Positions 35,149 through 44,427 of a DNA stretch of 48,631 nt are shown here, in pieces (the first letter of the stretch is position 1; each line of letters opens with the position of its first letter). The stretch comes from Fidelibacterota bacterium UBA6531. Lineage in GTDB: Bacteria > Fidelibacterota > Marinisomatia > Marinisomatales > TCS55. The stretch covers positions 1 through 48,631 of the forward strand of contig DJKX01000005.1 of NCBI GenBank assembly GCA_002436185.1. The letters run 5' to 3'. Under the pieces are notes generated by a model that was not told the DNA's origin, did not search any database, and saw only the letters and a list, made by a program, of their open reading frames with translations. The translations under genes and the position numbers were made by a program.

Positions 35149-36199
35149 TAAAGTAAAATTTATGATAATTTTTCTGGCGCACCTCCAATTTTGGGGGTGT
35201 TCTTATTTTCAGACAGCTACATATCCAAATCCCATTTTAATTGATGATAATGAGCAAGTCTACGTTCGCTATCAATTTGATGAAGTTCGTATCATCGGTT
35301 TTGTGGATCATGGAGATTATGAGCCTGAAGCATACATTTTTGCCATATTTCACCGCGGATCGCTTAATGCACCTATTATTCAAAAAATGTTCTTCCCGGG
35401 AGATACGTTGGAATTTATGATTGCTGAAAATCATTTAAATGCTGCTCCCGATGGAAATTTGGCTGTATTAAAAGCAATTGGAAGTGATTTTCAACAAGAA
35501 GAAATTTCTTTTTCTTATGTGGGTGAAAATGAAATTATTCTTTCACAATTCCAATTACATAAAGTGCCTTATTATTATGAGAATCAATATATTTATTTAT
35601 CAGAAGAATTTACTAATTCCACACGAACAGATAGCGGCGGTGTGGGATTGGCAGGATTAGTTGAAGGGGTGCATATTGCCAAAATTGCAACACGCGGAGA
35701 AGAGAGAAATACGTCATCAGTTTTGGATTCAATTGGAATAAGTGCAATGCCTCAATCAAAAACAATTAAAGCATTTATTTTCAGTACGCCTGATGAAGCT
35801 GAATTATACATCGACGGACAAATAAAAGGAGAAACACCTCTCGGTATATTGAATTTGTCAAATGGAGAACATTCATTTAAACTACTTAAAGAAGGTTATG
35901 CACCTTTGAAAAAGACATTAGATATTCAACCGGCAAAAAAAGCAAATATAGAATTTCGATTAAATCGATTGAACATTCTCCATTTCATGACTAATGAAGA
36001 AGGATTAAAGTATGTGCTTGATGATGAACATGAATGGTGGGATAAAAAAATAAAACTTCAAGTTGAGTCAGGTGAACACGTTCTGAAAGTGTACAAACAT
36101 GGTGAAATAGTAGATGAACAAATCTTGAATATCGATTGGAATAGGCCTCTCGAATATTTCCTGTCGGATACCGTTGCAGCGGTTCATGATTCATCCTAA
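35126..36199 (+). CDS. Lipoprotein with PEGA domain
   Basis: About 357 residues from the ATG at 35126; a GTG at 35138 and an ATG at 35162 are alternatives. The 35126 start supplies the positively charged region expected in front of the hydrophobic stretch MIIFLAHLQFWGC, which ends in a probable lipid-attached cysteine. A clear PEGA repeat follows (about 215-275: FSTPDEAELYIDGQIKGETP, then GEHSFKLLKEGY), and a second, weaker copy (about 285-345, GEHVLKVYKHGE). PEGA domains are extracytoplasmic beta modules that may bind proteins or glycans. Function unknown. Confidence 0.7.
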   Translation: MVNRVKNNKVKFMIIFLAHLQFWGCSYFQTATYPNPILIDDNEQVYVRYQFDEVRIIGFVDHGDYEPEAYIFAIFHRGSLNAPIIQKMFFPGDTLEFMIAENHLNAAPDGNLAVLKAIGSDFQQEEISFSYVGENEIILSQFQLHKVPYYYENQYIYLSEEFTNSTRTDSGGVGLAGLVEGVHIAKIATRGEERNTSSVLDSIGISAMPQSKTIKAFIFSTPDEAELYIDGQIKGETPLGILNLSNGEHSFKLLKEGYAPLKKTLDIQPAKKANIEFRLNRLNILHFMTNEEGLKYVLDDEHEWWDKKIKLQVESGEHVLKVYKHGEIVDEQILNIDWNRPLEYFLSDTVAAVHDSS

Positions 36200-36245
36200 T
36201 TTCATGACCCAAAATTTATTGTAATTCAAATTAAACGAGGAAATT

Positions 36246-37739
36246 ATGGCTCATTTATCTAAACTAAATCATACTACTGATGCATTAGACAGTATTAAAT
36301 CGGATGCAATTGCAATCGGTCTATTTGAAGACGGGACATTAACATCCAGAGGAAAATCTGTTGATAAAACCCTTAATGGACAAATCTCCGTAGCATATAA
36401 ACGGAATGACATAAAAGGAAAAGAAGGAGAAATGGAGATATTTTATTCTGATCAATCTCCGGTTATCGTCATTGGTTTGGGAAAATCAAAAGATTTTAAT
36501 AATGAATCCATTCGAAAAGTAGGTGGTTCGCTGGCAAAAAAGGCCATCACAAAAAAATATACCCATATAGCATGCGAAAATTTTGGTGGAAAAGGTACTG
36601 CAGATTTTGGCCAGGCATTGGCAGAAGGATTGATCTTGGGCAGTTACCAGTTCAATGATTATCTGACAAAAAAGAAAGATGAATTGTTTGAATTGAAAAA
36701 AGTAACTGTTTCCGGCGGATCTCATGTTGGATTAAGTAAAGGTGCGGAAATTGCTAAAAGTGTTTGTTTTGCCCGTGATTTGGGCAATCATCCTGGAAAT
36801 GTGAGTACACCTTCACGGTTAGCAAACGATGCAAAGAAGATTGGTCGTAAGGGCAAAATGAAAGTATCAGTCTTTGATCGTGAAAAATTTACAGAAATAG
36901 GAATGGGTGGTTTAGCCGGTGTCGCCGCAGGGACAGATGAACCTCCAAAATTCATTCTTATGGAATATTGGGGAACAAAAAAGTCTGTAAAACCAAAAGT
37001 GTTAGTCGGAAAAGGGTTGACCTTTGACTCTGGTGGTATTTCAATCAAACCCGCTTCAAAAATGGATGAAATGAAATTTGACATGTGCGGGTCAGCTGTT
37101 GTGCTAGGTTGTATGCATGCGATTGCTGCTCTAAAACCCAAAATAAACGTAGTAGCTGCTATTTCATCAACGGAAAATATGAGTGGTTCAAAAGCCTATA
37201 AACCCGGTGATATTCTCACGGCGTACAATGGAAAAACTATTGAAGTTCTGAATACTGATGCAGAAGGGCGACTGATCCTGGCAGACGCATTGAGCTATGT
37301 GAGCAAGCATTACGATCCGGCCTTCATTTTTGATTTTGCTACATTGACCGGAGCTGTAATTATTGCTTTAGGCCATATAGCCACTGGTATTATGGGAACT
37401 GATGAAAAGCTTATAGAAAAAGTGAAAAAATCATCAGCAAGGACTGGCGAAAAGGTTTGGGAATTTCCCCTTTGGGAAGAATATTGCGAACAGGTTCAAT
37501 CCAGGATTGCTGATGTGAAGAATATGGGCTCACCCGGACAGGCAGGCACTATCGCCGGCGGAGCATTTCTCAAGGAATTTGTGCGTGAAGGTATCCCCTG
37601 GTGTCATTTTGATATCGCCGGAACGGCTTGGGACGATATTGCCGGAACGGCTTGGGATGACAAGGAAAAACCTTACGGGCCCAAAGCGGGTGCCACGGGG
37701 AATGTGATTCGACTTGTTTTAGATGCCATAGGTCTGTAG
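36246..37739 (+). CDS. pepA: Leucyl aminopeptidase, M17 family
   Basis: Cytosolic metallo-aminopeptidase, 497 residues. The metal site is intact: K256 and D261 in VGKGLTFDSGG, the aspartate in FDMCGSAVVLG, and D338/E340 in NTDAEGR. A 24-base tandem duplication near the end repeats DIAGTAWD (residues 456-463 and 464-471), so the normally single DIAGTAW motif occurs twice. The frame is kept. A GAGG ribosome-binding site precedes the ATG. Followed directly, stop to start, by the HD gene. Confidence 0.95.
   Translation: MAHLSKLNHTTDALDSIKSDAIAIGLFEDGTLTSRGKSVDKTLNGQISVAYKRNDIKGKEGEMEIFYSDQSPVIVIGLGKSKDFNNESIRKVGGSLAKKAITKKYTHIACENFGGKGTADFGQALAEGLILGSYQFNDYLTKKKDELFELKKVTVSGGSHVGLSKGAEIAKSVCFARDLGNHPGNVSTPSRLANDAKKIGRKGKMKVSVFDREKFTEIGMGGLAGVAAGTDEPPKFILMEYWGTKKSVKPKVLVGKGLTFDSGGISIKPASKMDEMKFDMCGSAVVLGCMHAIAALKPKINVVAAISSTENMSGSKAYKPGDILTAYNGKTIEVLNTDAEGRLILADALSYVSKHYDPAFIFDFATLTGAVIIALGHIATGIMGTDEKLIEKVKKSSARTGEKVWEFPLWEEYCEQVQSRIADVKNMGSPGQAGTIAGGAFLKEFVREGIPWCHFDIAGTAWDDIAGTAWDDKEKPYGPKAGATGNVIRLVLDAIGL
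37611..37658 (+). repeat. 24-base in-frame tandem duplication inside pepA
   Basis: Two adjacent copies (37611-37634 and 37635-37658) are identical at 22 of 24 bases; the two differences are C/T changes in third codon positions. Each encodes the same 8 residues. It looks like a recent duplication by replication slippage. Confidence 0.9.
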
Positions 37740-38321
37740 TTGATTGACAATTACCCCACAAGAGCACAAGCATTAGCGCTTCTTCATGAATATACAAAAG
37801 GTGATTCGTTGCGTAGGCATGCACTTGGTGTTGAACAAGCCATGCGTAAAATGGCGGAAAAATATAATGGAGATGTAGAAGAATGGGGATTAACGGGATT
37901 GCTTCATGACTTCGATTATGAAATGTATCCGACAGAAAAAGAACACCCTGCAAAAGGAAATGAAATATTAAAAGAACACGGATATCCTGAATCCATCTGT
38001 ACGGCAATTATGGGACATGCAACTTATTCTGGAGTTCCACGGGGAACAGATATGGCAAAATCATTATTCGCAGTCGATGAATTAACCGGTTTTATTTTCG
38101 CTGTAACCTATGTCCGTCCCTCAAAATCAATCCTTGAAGTGAAACCTAAATCTGTGAAGAAAAAATTGAAGCAAAAATCTTTTGCAGCCAGTGTGAACCG
38201 GAATGACATTTTTCAAGGCGTAGAAGAAGTAGGCGTAGATTTAACAGAGCATATACAATTTGTTATTGATGCTCTAAAAGAAAAAGCAGAAGAGTTAGGT
38301 TTAAAAGGTGTTGGTGAGTGA
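37740..38321 (+). CDS. HD-domain protein (HDIG-like)
   Basis: 193 residues, starting with a TTG right after the pepA stop. The metal-binding pattern of HD phosphohydrolases is present: H27 in RRHALGVEQ, the H56-D57 pair in GLLHDFDYE, a histidine in MGHATYSG, and an aspartate in AVDELTGF. Such domains hydrolyse nucleotide phosphates or signalling nucleotides; the substrate cannot be read from the sequence. Small and without extra domains. Related to stand-alone HD proteins seen widely in anaerobes and FCB bacteria. Confidence 0.82.
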   Translation: MIDNYPTRAQALALLHEYTKGDSLRRHALGVEQAMRKMAEKYNGDVEEWGLTGLLHDFDYEMYPTEKEHPAKGNEILKEHGYPESICTAIMGHATYSGVPRGTDMAKSLFAVDELTGFIFAVTYVRPSKSILEVKPKSVKKKLKQKSFAASVNRNDIFQGVEEVGVDLTEHIQFVIDALKEKAEELGLKGVGE

Positions 38322-38364
38322 GAATTAACACGGTTAATTCATTCCAAATTTATTAGTTTTCACC

Positions 38365-39459
38365 ATGACTATAACCACTGGAATCTTATTATTACTCCTC
38401 GGAATTGCCATTGGCGTAATCGTTTTATTGCTGTTAAAAAAGGATAATGTTCCTGATCAGCAGCAAATTAAGGATGCATTTGGAAATCTGTCAAAAGAAG
38501 CATTAGATCAGAATATTGAAACATTCATGAAAATTGCCGAGAGCAAGTTTGGTGATCTCATGAAAAGCAGCGACGCTCAACTGGATGAAAAGAAAAAACT
38601 TATTGATTCCAGTTTAGTGGAAATGAAAAAACAGCTGGAGGGGCTGAATAAGCAAACCACTGAACTTACCAGCCAAATGGAATCATCAAGTAAAGGAATT
38701 TCCGAATTATCCGATACAACAACACAATTACGGCAAATACTATCCAGTTCGCAAGCTCGAGGGCAATGGGGTGAGCGTATGGTGGAAGACATTCTGGCTT
38801 TTATTGGACTTGCGGAAGGTATTAATTACGAAAAGCAATCGCAAGAAGGATCAGACCGTCCTGATTTCAAATTCAATCTTCCAGATGGAAAACACATCAA
38901 TATGGATGTGAAATTTCCGTTGAGTCATTATGAGAATTTTCTGGCATCAGAAAATGAAACTGAACAGGAATCCGAGAAAAAGGCTTTTTTGAAAGATGTA
39001 CGGAATCACGTAAAAGAAATATCCGGTCGATCCTATATTGATCCCAATGCCGGCACGGTGGATTATGTACTGATGTTTATTCCCAATGAAAGTATTTATT
39101 CATTCCTCAACCAGGAAGACAAGGAATTGATAGATTTTTCATTGGGCAAAAAGATACTCCTATGCTCTCCTGTGACTCTTTATGCGATATTATCTCTAAT
39201 TCGCCAGGCTGTATCAAATTTTCATATGGAGCAAAAAGCAGGAGAAATGCAGAAATTAGTTGTAACATTCCGAGAACAATGGGAAAAGTTTACTGATAAA
39301 ATGGATCGGTTAGGCAAAACAATCGGTACTGTATCTACGCACTACGAGGAATTAAGTGGAGTGAGAAGCAGGGCTCTTGAAAAACCCATGGATAAGATAA
39401 CAGAACTGCAGATGGGCCATAGTGAAGATATTAAACAGATTGAGGGTGATGATGAATAG
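38365..39459 (+). CDS. rmuC: DNA recombination protein RmuC
   Basis: 364 residues. An N-terminal membrane helix (about 3-25) is followed by a long coiled-coil segment (to about 115), then the conserved domain with SSSQARGQWGERMVEDIL, RPDFKFNLPDGKHINMDVKFPLSHYENF and YVLMFIPNESIY. RmuC limits inversions at short repeats and has a PD-(D/E)XK-like nuclease core. The DVKFPL segment supplies the expected D-x-K. The next gene overlaps it by 8 bases. Confidence 0.93.
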   Translation: MTITTGILLLLLGIAIGVIVLLLLKKDNVPDQQQIKDAFGNLSKEALDQNIETFMKIAESKFGDLMKSSDAQLDEKKKLIDSSLVEMKKQLEGLNKQTTELTSQMESSSKGISELSDTTTQLRQILSSSQARGQWGERMVEDILAFIGLAEGINYEKQSQEGSDRPDFKFNLPDGKHINMDVKFPLSHYENFLASENETEQESEKKAFLKDVRNHVKEISGRSYIDPNAGTVDYVLMFIPNESIYSFLNQEDKELIDFSLGKKILLCSPVTLYAILSLIRQAVSNFHMEQKAGEMQKLVVTFREQWEKFTDKMDRLGKTIGTVSTHYEELSGVRSRALEKPMDKITELQMGHSEDIKQIEGDDE

Positions 39460-39883
39460 ATTTGGTTATTTGTTTTTGGTGGCCGGTATTCTTGTAGGTT
39501 GGAATTGTGTTGGCCCTGAAGAACCAACCGATGGTTTATTGGAAGATCTTCCATCTGTAGTGAATACGGCAGACGTATTTACGTTTAATCTTAGAGGAAA
39601 CAAATATTCATTCGAAGAACAATATACATTATCCATGCAACCGGATTCCAATTCGGTATTGACAACTTCATTGATTGTTCAAAATTGGTCAGGAAATGAT
39701 ACTTCCCGAATTTTTATGATGAATTCCAGTGATACAACGTATGCATGGTTTCAGATCACAGGAAATTTGGCCTATACGTCTACAGATTCCTTATCAACGG
39801 ATACACGATACCATCCCAGTAAACTTTTGTTTGAAGGGTCGAATTTTTCCGGGACGATGCAATTTTCGTTAATTAAGGAATAG
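39452..39883 (+). CDS. Predicted lipoprotein, unknown function
   Basis: About 143 residues from the ATG at 39452 (GAGGG ribosome-binding site 6 bases upstream). The signal segment MNRFGYLFLVAGILVGWNC ends in a probable lipid-attached cysteine, followed by VGPEEPTDG. The remainder is beta-rich with many Ser/Thr, likely periplasmic or surface exposed. I do not recognise a family. It is cotranscribed with rmuC and faces the helicase gene with a 40-base gap. Confidence 0.6.
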   Translation: MNRFGYLFLVAGILVGWNCVGPEEPTDGLLEDLPSVVNTADVFTFNLRGNKYSFEEQYTLSMQPDSNSVLTTSLIVQNWSGNDTSRIFMMNSSDTTYAWFQITGNLAYTSTDSLSTDTRYHPSKLLFEGSNFSGTMQFSLIKE

Positions 39884-39923
39884 TGGTTGACTTACTTGCT
39901 ATAACTCCACCCGCTACCCCTCA

Positions 39924-42881
39924 CTATTCACCAGTCTCCCACGCAGGGCAAATGAGGTGTTTATAATCGCACCAATCGCAATGTCTGCCCGTTTTTGCTT
40001 CAAATTCTTTCTTTCGTATTCTTAAAGCAGCATCATTTATTTTTTCTTCTGTTTTGTGCAATTCTTCACGTGTGAATGAATGGGCTCTGATCGGTTTTTC
40101 ATCATCACGGAGAAACAATAATGATGCACTGGCCGGCAGTCCGCCAAATTCTTCTAAATCAGATTGCGATAAGAACATGCTGTAAATGGCTAATTGCAGG
40201 TTCGATTTTGCGGGAGATGCAGTTTTACTGGTTTTGTAATCAACAATATGAACACCATTTCCATCTTTATCGATGCGGTCAATGGCGCCATTAATCGTAA
40301 TATCATCTAACTCGAAAGAAAATCGTTCTTCACGGGCAATGACGTTTGGCGGATTTTCCTGGATAGATTTCGCATAGCGAGTCAGCATTTCCTGACCTTG
40401 CTCAAAGAACTTTTTCTCACGGACTGCATAATCAAATTCACCTTTTTTCCATTCATTATTTAATAATTGCAAAATACGTTCTTCGGATAATTCTTTTCCC
40501 GGTTCATGGAATTGTTGAAGGACAGTATGGATGATTGTACCGAAAAGTAATTGCGGTTTACTCGCAGTTTGGGGAATGCCATCGATTCGCCCAAATCTGA
40601 ATTTTAAAGGGCATTGTTCAAATGTTTCTATGGCGCTGGCAGATAAATATAGTTTTTCATTAACCGATGGTTCAAAATCCTTCTTTAACTCCAAAGTCAG
40701 TTCTGTTTCCCAATTACTGGACCCCAAATTGACCACTTCGCCATTTTCAGATTGTTTTATCGCTTCTAATGCGTTGGTAAGATCTCGGACCTGTTCAAAT
40801 TGATCATTCGCGAGAGCTTTTTGGACTTTCTGTTCATATTTGATTCGTAAGTCTGAATAGGACTGTTTTTCTTTGATGTTGTCTTTCATGACGGTTTTCT
40901 CCATGATGTGTTCGGGTAATTCCTTAATCAACTTGGACGTCGCTTTGGGCGGCGCAAGTATGTATAATTTATTTTGAGCTCGAGTTACTGCAACGTAAAA
41001 TAATCTCCGTTCTTCTTCATAGTGATGGTCTTTGGGAGAATTGGTTGCTGATTGCTCATAGGCCAGCCATTCGTCTGGCGGTCGTGAAATCATTACATTT
41101 GACCTGAAATTCAACGGGAAACTCCCAGAACGTTGGAAGGGTAAAAATACGATGGGGAATTCGCCACCCTTGATGCTGTGTACAGTAGACACACGAATTC
41201 CGTTTAATTTTTTGTATTCACCGGGAACGATAGTTTGCAATCCGCCTGAAACCATAATGGCTTCTATATAAAGATTAAACGCTTCTAATCCATGGTTTTT
41301 CGGATTACGTTGAGAAAAATTTTGTGCACGTTTAAGGAAATCTCCCACATTCAGCATGGCAAGTCGATCATCCAGTGAATATCGATTTGAGTGCTTACGC
41401 AATAATTGAGTTTTTTCACATATATCCCAAACCATTTCTCCAGCTGATCTTTTTTGACGTACGTGTTGGAATTCAACTATTTGGTCAATTAATGTCACGA
41501 TTGCTGGAAATTCAGCAAGAATACTATCATCTTCTTTTATCAGTTGTAGGCGTAGCGTTTCATTTCTACGCTGCCACATATTAAATATTAAATGTGCAGT
41601 CTCTTCATTGACATTCTTCTTAATGAGTCTAAACAGAGCATTATCCTGATATTTCCCGCCGGCAACTACTTGACACCATGCATTGAGATCTAATAGAGCG
41701 GGAATGCTGAAATAGCTTGGGATACGTGCTTGTACAGGTATTCCGGATTTCAATAATGATTCTGCAACTGTAGCAACTTGTCCATGTGTTCTGCACAAAA
41801 CAGCAATCGAATGAAAATCATTTCCATTTTGTATTAAATCTGAAATTTCGTTAGCTAAATATTCCAGTTGTTCAGTTTTTTCACCCCAGAAAATTTTAGG
41901 TTTAATACCGTGAATTCCATTTTTGGCATAGAGGCTTGTTTCTGTTCGTTCAGTATTATGCTTGATGGATTCATTGGCAATATCCAGGATAGACTGTGTA
42001 GAACGAAAATTTTCTTCCAAAGCGATGGGATCTCCGCCGAATCGATTTTTAAATGCTGAAATATTATAAGAGTTAGCACCACGAAAGCTGTAAATCACCT
42101 GATCCTCATCTCCCACAACTGTGATTTGACGATGATCTTTTGCGATTAATCCAATGATTTCATTCAAGGCAAAATTGTTATCTTGAAATTCATCAACAAT
42201 AACATGCTGAAATTGATTTTGAACATTTTTTAAAACAGAAGTATTATCTTTCAAAAGATCAAATGCCAAAAGAATCATATCCCCGTAATCCACCACATTC
42301 ATTTCCCGTTTCCATTTTTGGAATGTAGGATAAATCCGTTTTAAGTCATCAATTTGGGCGACAGTTTCAGTTTTATATATTGTATTGTCAATTTCAGGTG
42401 TGGGCTTTTTCGCGACATTGACTAATTCATCTCTTGAGCGATTGAAAAAAGGGATGAAACTGTCTATTACAGCTTTAGGAGGATTCAGTGGAAATTCATC
42501 AGATTTAAATGGACCTAATTCATCAAAGCGTTCCAAGAGCATGTGTATCGCTTCACTTTCTTCCAGAAGCTGTGGAAGTTGTTCCGAACTATAATCGCGT
42601 AATAATTGGTAACAAAAAGAATGAAAAGTACTTACGGTCATAACATGGGCCGATCTGCCTACTTTATTTAAAATACGTTCTTTGAGTTCGCGCGCTGCTT
42701 TTTCAGTATATGTTATGGTTAAAATATTTGAAGGATCTACGTGATAATGCTGAATGAGATACACAATGCGGTGTTCCAGAGTAAACGTTTTGCCCGTTCC
42801 GGCACCGGCAAGAATCATCAGCGGAGCAGGAGGATGCTCAATTGCTTTGCGCTGTTGCTCGTTGGGAGTGATGTTTGGCAT
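39924..42881 (-). CDS. UvrD/PcrA-type helicase fused to Fe-S PD-(D/E)XK nuclease
   Basis: 985 residues. The N-terminal superfamily 1A helicase has AGAGTGKT (25-32), VIVDEFQDNN, VVGDEDQVIYSFRGA, VSTVHSIKGGEF and VTRAQNK, all expected motifs. From about 740 onward a RecB/AddB-like nuclease follows: GTIIHTVLQQF, ITINGAIDRID and HIVDYKTS. Four cysteines (C757, C968, C971, C978) match the Fe-S cluster seen in AddB/Dna2-type nucleases. It likely processes DNA ends for repair or recombination. AddAB and AdnAB need two proteins; a second subunit is not present here. Divergent from the ECF sigma operon. Confidence 0.9.
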   Translation of the reverse strand: MPNITPNEQQRKAIEHPPAPLMILAGAGTGKTFTLEHRIVYLIQHYHVDPSNILTITYTEKAARELKERILNKVGRSAHVMTVSTFHSFCYQLLRDYSSEQLPQLLEESEAIHMLLERFDELGPFKSDEFPLNPPKAVIDSFIPFFNRSRDELVNVAKKPTPEIDNTIYKTETVAQIDDLKRIYPTFQKWKREMNVVDYGDMILLAFDLLKDNTSVLKNVQNQFQHVIVDEFQDNNFALNEIIGLIAKDHRQITVVGDEDQVIYSFRGANSYNISAFKNRFGGDPIALEENFRSTQSILDIANESIKHNTERTETSLYAKNGIHGIKPKIFWGEKTEQLEYLANEISDLIQNGNDFHSIAVLCRTHGQVATVAESLLKSGIPVQARIPSYFSIPALLDLNAWCQVVAGGKYQDNALFRLIKKNVNEETAHLIFNMWQRRNETLRLQLIKEDDSILAEFPAIVTLIDQIVEFQHVRQKRSAGEMVWDICEKTQLLRKHSNRYSLDDRLAMLNVGDFLKRAQNFSQRNPKNHGLEAFNLYIEAIMVSGGLQTIVPGEYKKLNGIRVSTVHSIKGGEFPIVFLPFQRSGSFPLNFRSNVMISRPPDEWLAYEQSATNSPKDHHYEEERRLFYVAVTRAQNKLYILAPPKATSKLIKELPEHIMEKTVMKDNIKEKQSYSDLRIKYEQKVQKALANDQFEQVRDLTNALEAIKQSENGEVVNLGSSNWETELTLELKKDFEPSVNEKLYLSASAIETFEQCPLKFRFGRIDGIPQTASKPQLLFGTIIHTVLQQFHEPGKELSEERILQLLNNEWKKGEFDYAVREKKFFEQGQEMLTRYAKSIQENPPNVIAREERFSFELDDITINGAIDRIDKDGNGVHIVDYKTSKTASPAKSNLQLAIYSMFLSQSDLEEFGGLPASASLLFLRDDEKPIRAHSFTREELHKTEEKINDAALRIRKKEFEAKTGRHCDWCDYKHLICPAWETGE

Positions 42882-42900
42882 AGGTAAAATTAGTGAATTT

Positions 42901-42920
42901 GGAACCGTCTAACACGGAAC
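42901..42920 (+). promoter_or_regulatory. Two GGAAC boxes upstream of the sigma factor gene
   Basis: GGAAC occurs at 42901-42905 and 42916-42920, 15 bases apart. GGAAC is the usual -35 core for ECF sigma factors. A matching -10 (such as GTC/TCTGA) 16-17 bases downstream is not clear; GTATAAAT occurs at about 42937. The position fits autoregulation but the match is partial. Confidence 0.3.
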
Positions 42921-42993
42921 AAGTTTATGTTTTAGAGTATAAATATTATTTTTTAACCTTTCTAATGCTAAATGTGTCTTACGGTGTGAATGA

Positions 42994-43521
42994 ATGAAAA
43001 CAGATCATGAACTCATACAACAATTTAAAAACGGTGACAATTCTGCATTTGACGAGTTGGTTAAGCGCCATTTGGATGCGGTCTGCCAGTTTTTCGTTCG
43101 CATCACCATTGATAAAATGGATGCAGAAGATCTGGCACAATCCGTTTTTATTAAATTGTTTAAAAGTCTTAAGAAATTTCGATTCGAAGCCGAATTCACT
43201 ACATATTTATATAGAGCAAAAGTCAACACTGCCAATTCTTATCTCACACGGAATAAATGGCGGAATTTTCTACACCTCGATCAAACACCGGAACAAACAT
43301 ATACGAATGAAGAACCTCGTATCAGTAAATCAGAAATTTGGACTCATGTGGCCAAACTTCCTGGAAAACAACGGAGTGTGGTCATGATGCGGCTGAACCA
43401 GGAATTACCTTTTAAAGAAATTGGACTAGTTTTAAATATGTCCGAAGGAACAGCAAAAGTGAATTATCACCACGGAATAAATAAACTCCGTGAATGGTTG
43501 AAAGATATTTATGAACTTTGA
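42994..43521 (+). CDS. ECF sigma factor (RpoE-like)
   Basis: 175 residues with both ECF regions. Sigma2 (about 5-80) has the DAEDLAQSVFIKLFKSLKKF core; sigma4 (about 115-170) has LPGKQRSVVMMRLNQELPFKEIGLVLNMSEGTAKVNYHHGINKL, the -35 recognition helix. It heads a four-gene operon: the next gene overlaps by 11 bases and encodes a membrane anti-sigma candidate. This is the standard layout for an envelope-stress sigma factor. A ribosome-binding site is weak (GGTG). Confidence 0.93.
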   Translation: MKTDHELIQQFKNGDNSAFDELVKRHLDAVCQFFVRITIDKMDAEDLAQSVFIKLFKSLKKFRFEAEFTTYLYRAKVNTANSYLTRNKWRNFLHLDQTPEQTYTNEEPRISKSEIWTHVAKLPGKQRSVVMMRLNQELPFKEIGLVLNMSEGTAKVNYHHGINKLREWLKDIYEL

Positions 43522-43915
43522 AGATCAATTATACAATGCTTTGAAAACAGATAATGCTGCTATCGATGAAGGACAATTTATCGGCAGGCTGCATGCTGCT
43601 CAGCATAAATTAGAATTGAAAAAAGCACGGTTGCACAGCAGCATGGCAACTGCCGCGCTACTTCTGATTTTTGTTTGGGCTTCGTTTACGCAATTGAACG
43701 ATTCAATTTTTGATACGAGCTATGATGAATATTATAGTTACGAGGAAAATTATAATTTTTTCAGTGGAATTGATTCGAGCGATTATGAACTTTATGCAGC
43801 AGACATGGCTCTTTATTTATTGGACGATGATGATATTTGGGCCGTATTAGAATTTTTTGAAGAACAAGAGTATGAACATGCATTTAACACAAATGAAAAG
43901 GAGATAGAGCTATGA
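43511..43915 (+). CDS. Candidate membrane anti-sigma factor with acidic outer domain
   Basis: 134 residues. A cytoplasmic N-terminal part (about 1-44) that could bind the sigma factor, one membrane helix (about 45-62, MATAALLLIFVWASF), and a strongly acidic outer domain (about 64-134) rich in Asp, Glu and Tyr (for example DDDDIW and EFFEEQEYE). I see no zinc-binding HxxxCxxC anti-sigma motif, so it would be a zinc-free type. The role is inferred from position: it overlaps the sigma gene by 11 bases and the next gene by 4. Confidence 0.55.
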   Translation: MNFEDQLYNALKTDNAAIDEGQFIGRLHAAQHKLELKKARLHSSMATAALLLIFVWASFTQLNDSIFDTSYDEYYSYEENYNFFSGIDSSDYELYAADMALYLLDDDDIWAVLEFFEEQEYEHAFNTNEKEIEL

Positions 43916-44406
43916 AGAAATTAATTACATCCTTTATAGTGGTAATTCCAATGATGATTATCATGGCACAGCCTCCTCGAGGTGATATGGACAAAGGCTA
44001 TAGAAAAAGTATGAAAACAATGAGCATCTGGAAATTAACCGAAGAACTTGAATTAACAGAAGAACAAGCAGAAAAGTTCTTTCCTAAATTTCGATCCCAT
44101 CAAGACAAAATGGAAAAGCTTCGAAATGAAGGGAAAGATGCTCTCAAACCTATATTTGAAACATTAAAAGATGGAAAAGATGTTTCGGATAAAGACCTTG
44201 ATGCAGCAATAAAGAAGTTTGAAAAATTAGAGCGGGAAAAAGTAGAAAATCAAATTACTTTCGTCAAAAGTTTAAAGGGAACATTAACAAATACACAACG
44301 GGCCAAACTGATGCTCGCTCCCCATAAAATGCGTCGTGAGGCAAAAGATAATATTAAAAAACATAAAAAATCAAAAAACCGGCGTCAAAAAAGAGATCGT
44401 TGGTAA
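43912..44406 (+). CDS. Spy/CpxP-like periplasmic protein
   Basis: 164 residues with a signal peptide (about 1-20, ends IIMAQ). The mature part is helical with the LTxxQ-like repeat ELELTEEQAEKFFPKF and LTNTQRAKLML, as in Spy, CpxP and heavy-metal sensor CnrX proteins. The C-terminal tail is strongly basic (KKHKKSKNRRQKRDR). In CnrX-like systems the periplasmic sensor holds the anti-sigma factor. Here it overlaps the acidic anti-sigma candidate by 4 bases, so opposite charges suggest direct contact (inference). Confidence 0.7.
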   Translation: MKKLITSFIVVIPMMIIMAQPPRGDMDKGYRKSMKTMSIWKLTEELELTEEQAEKFFPKFRSHQDKMEKLRNEGKDALKPIFETLKDGKDVSDKDLDAAIKKFEKLEREKVENQITFVKSLKGTLTNTQRAKLMLAPHKMRREAKDNIKKHKKSKNRRQKRDRW

Positions 44407-44427
44407 CCAATAATAGATAAGGAAATA

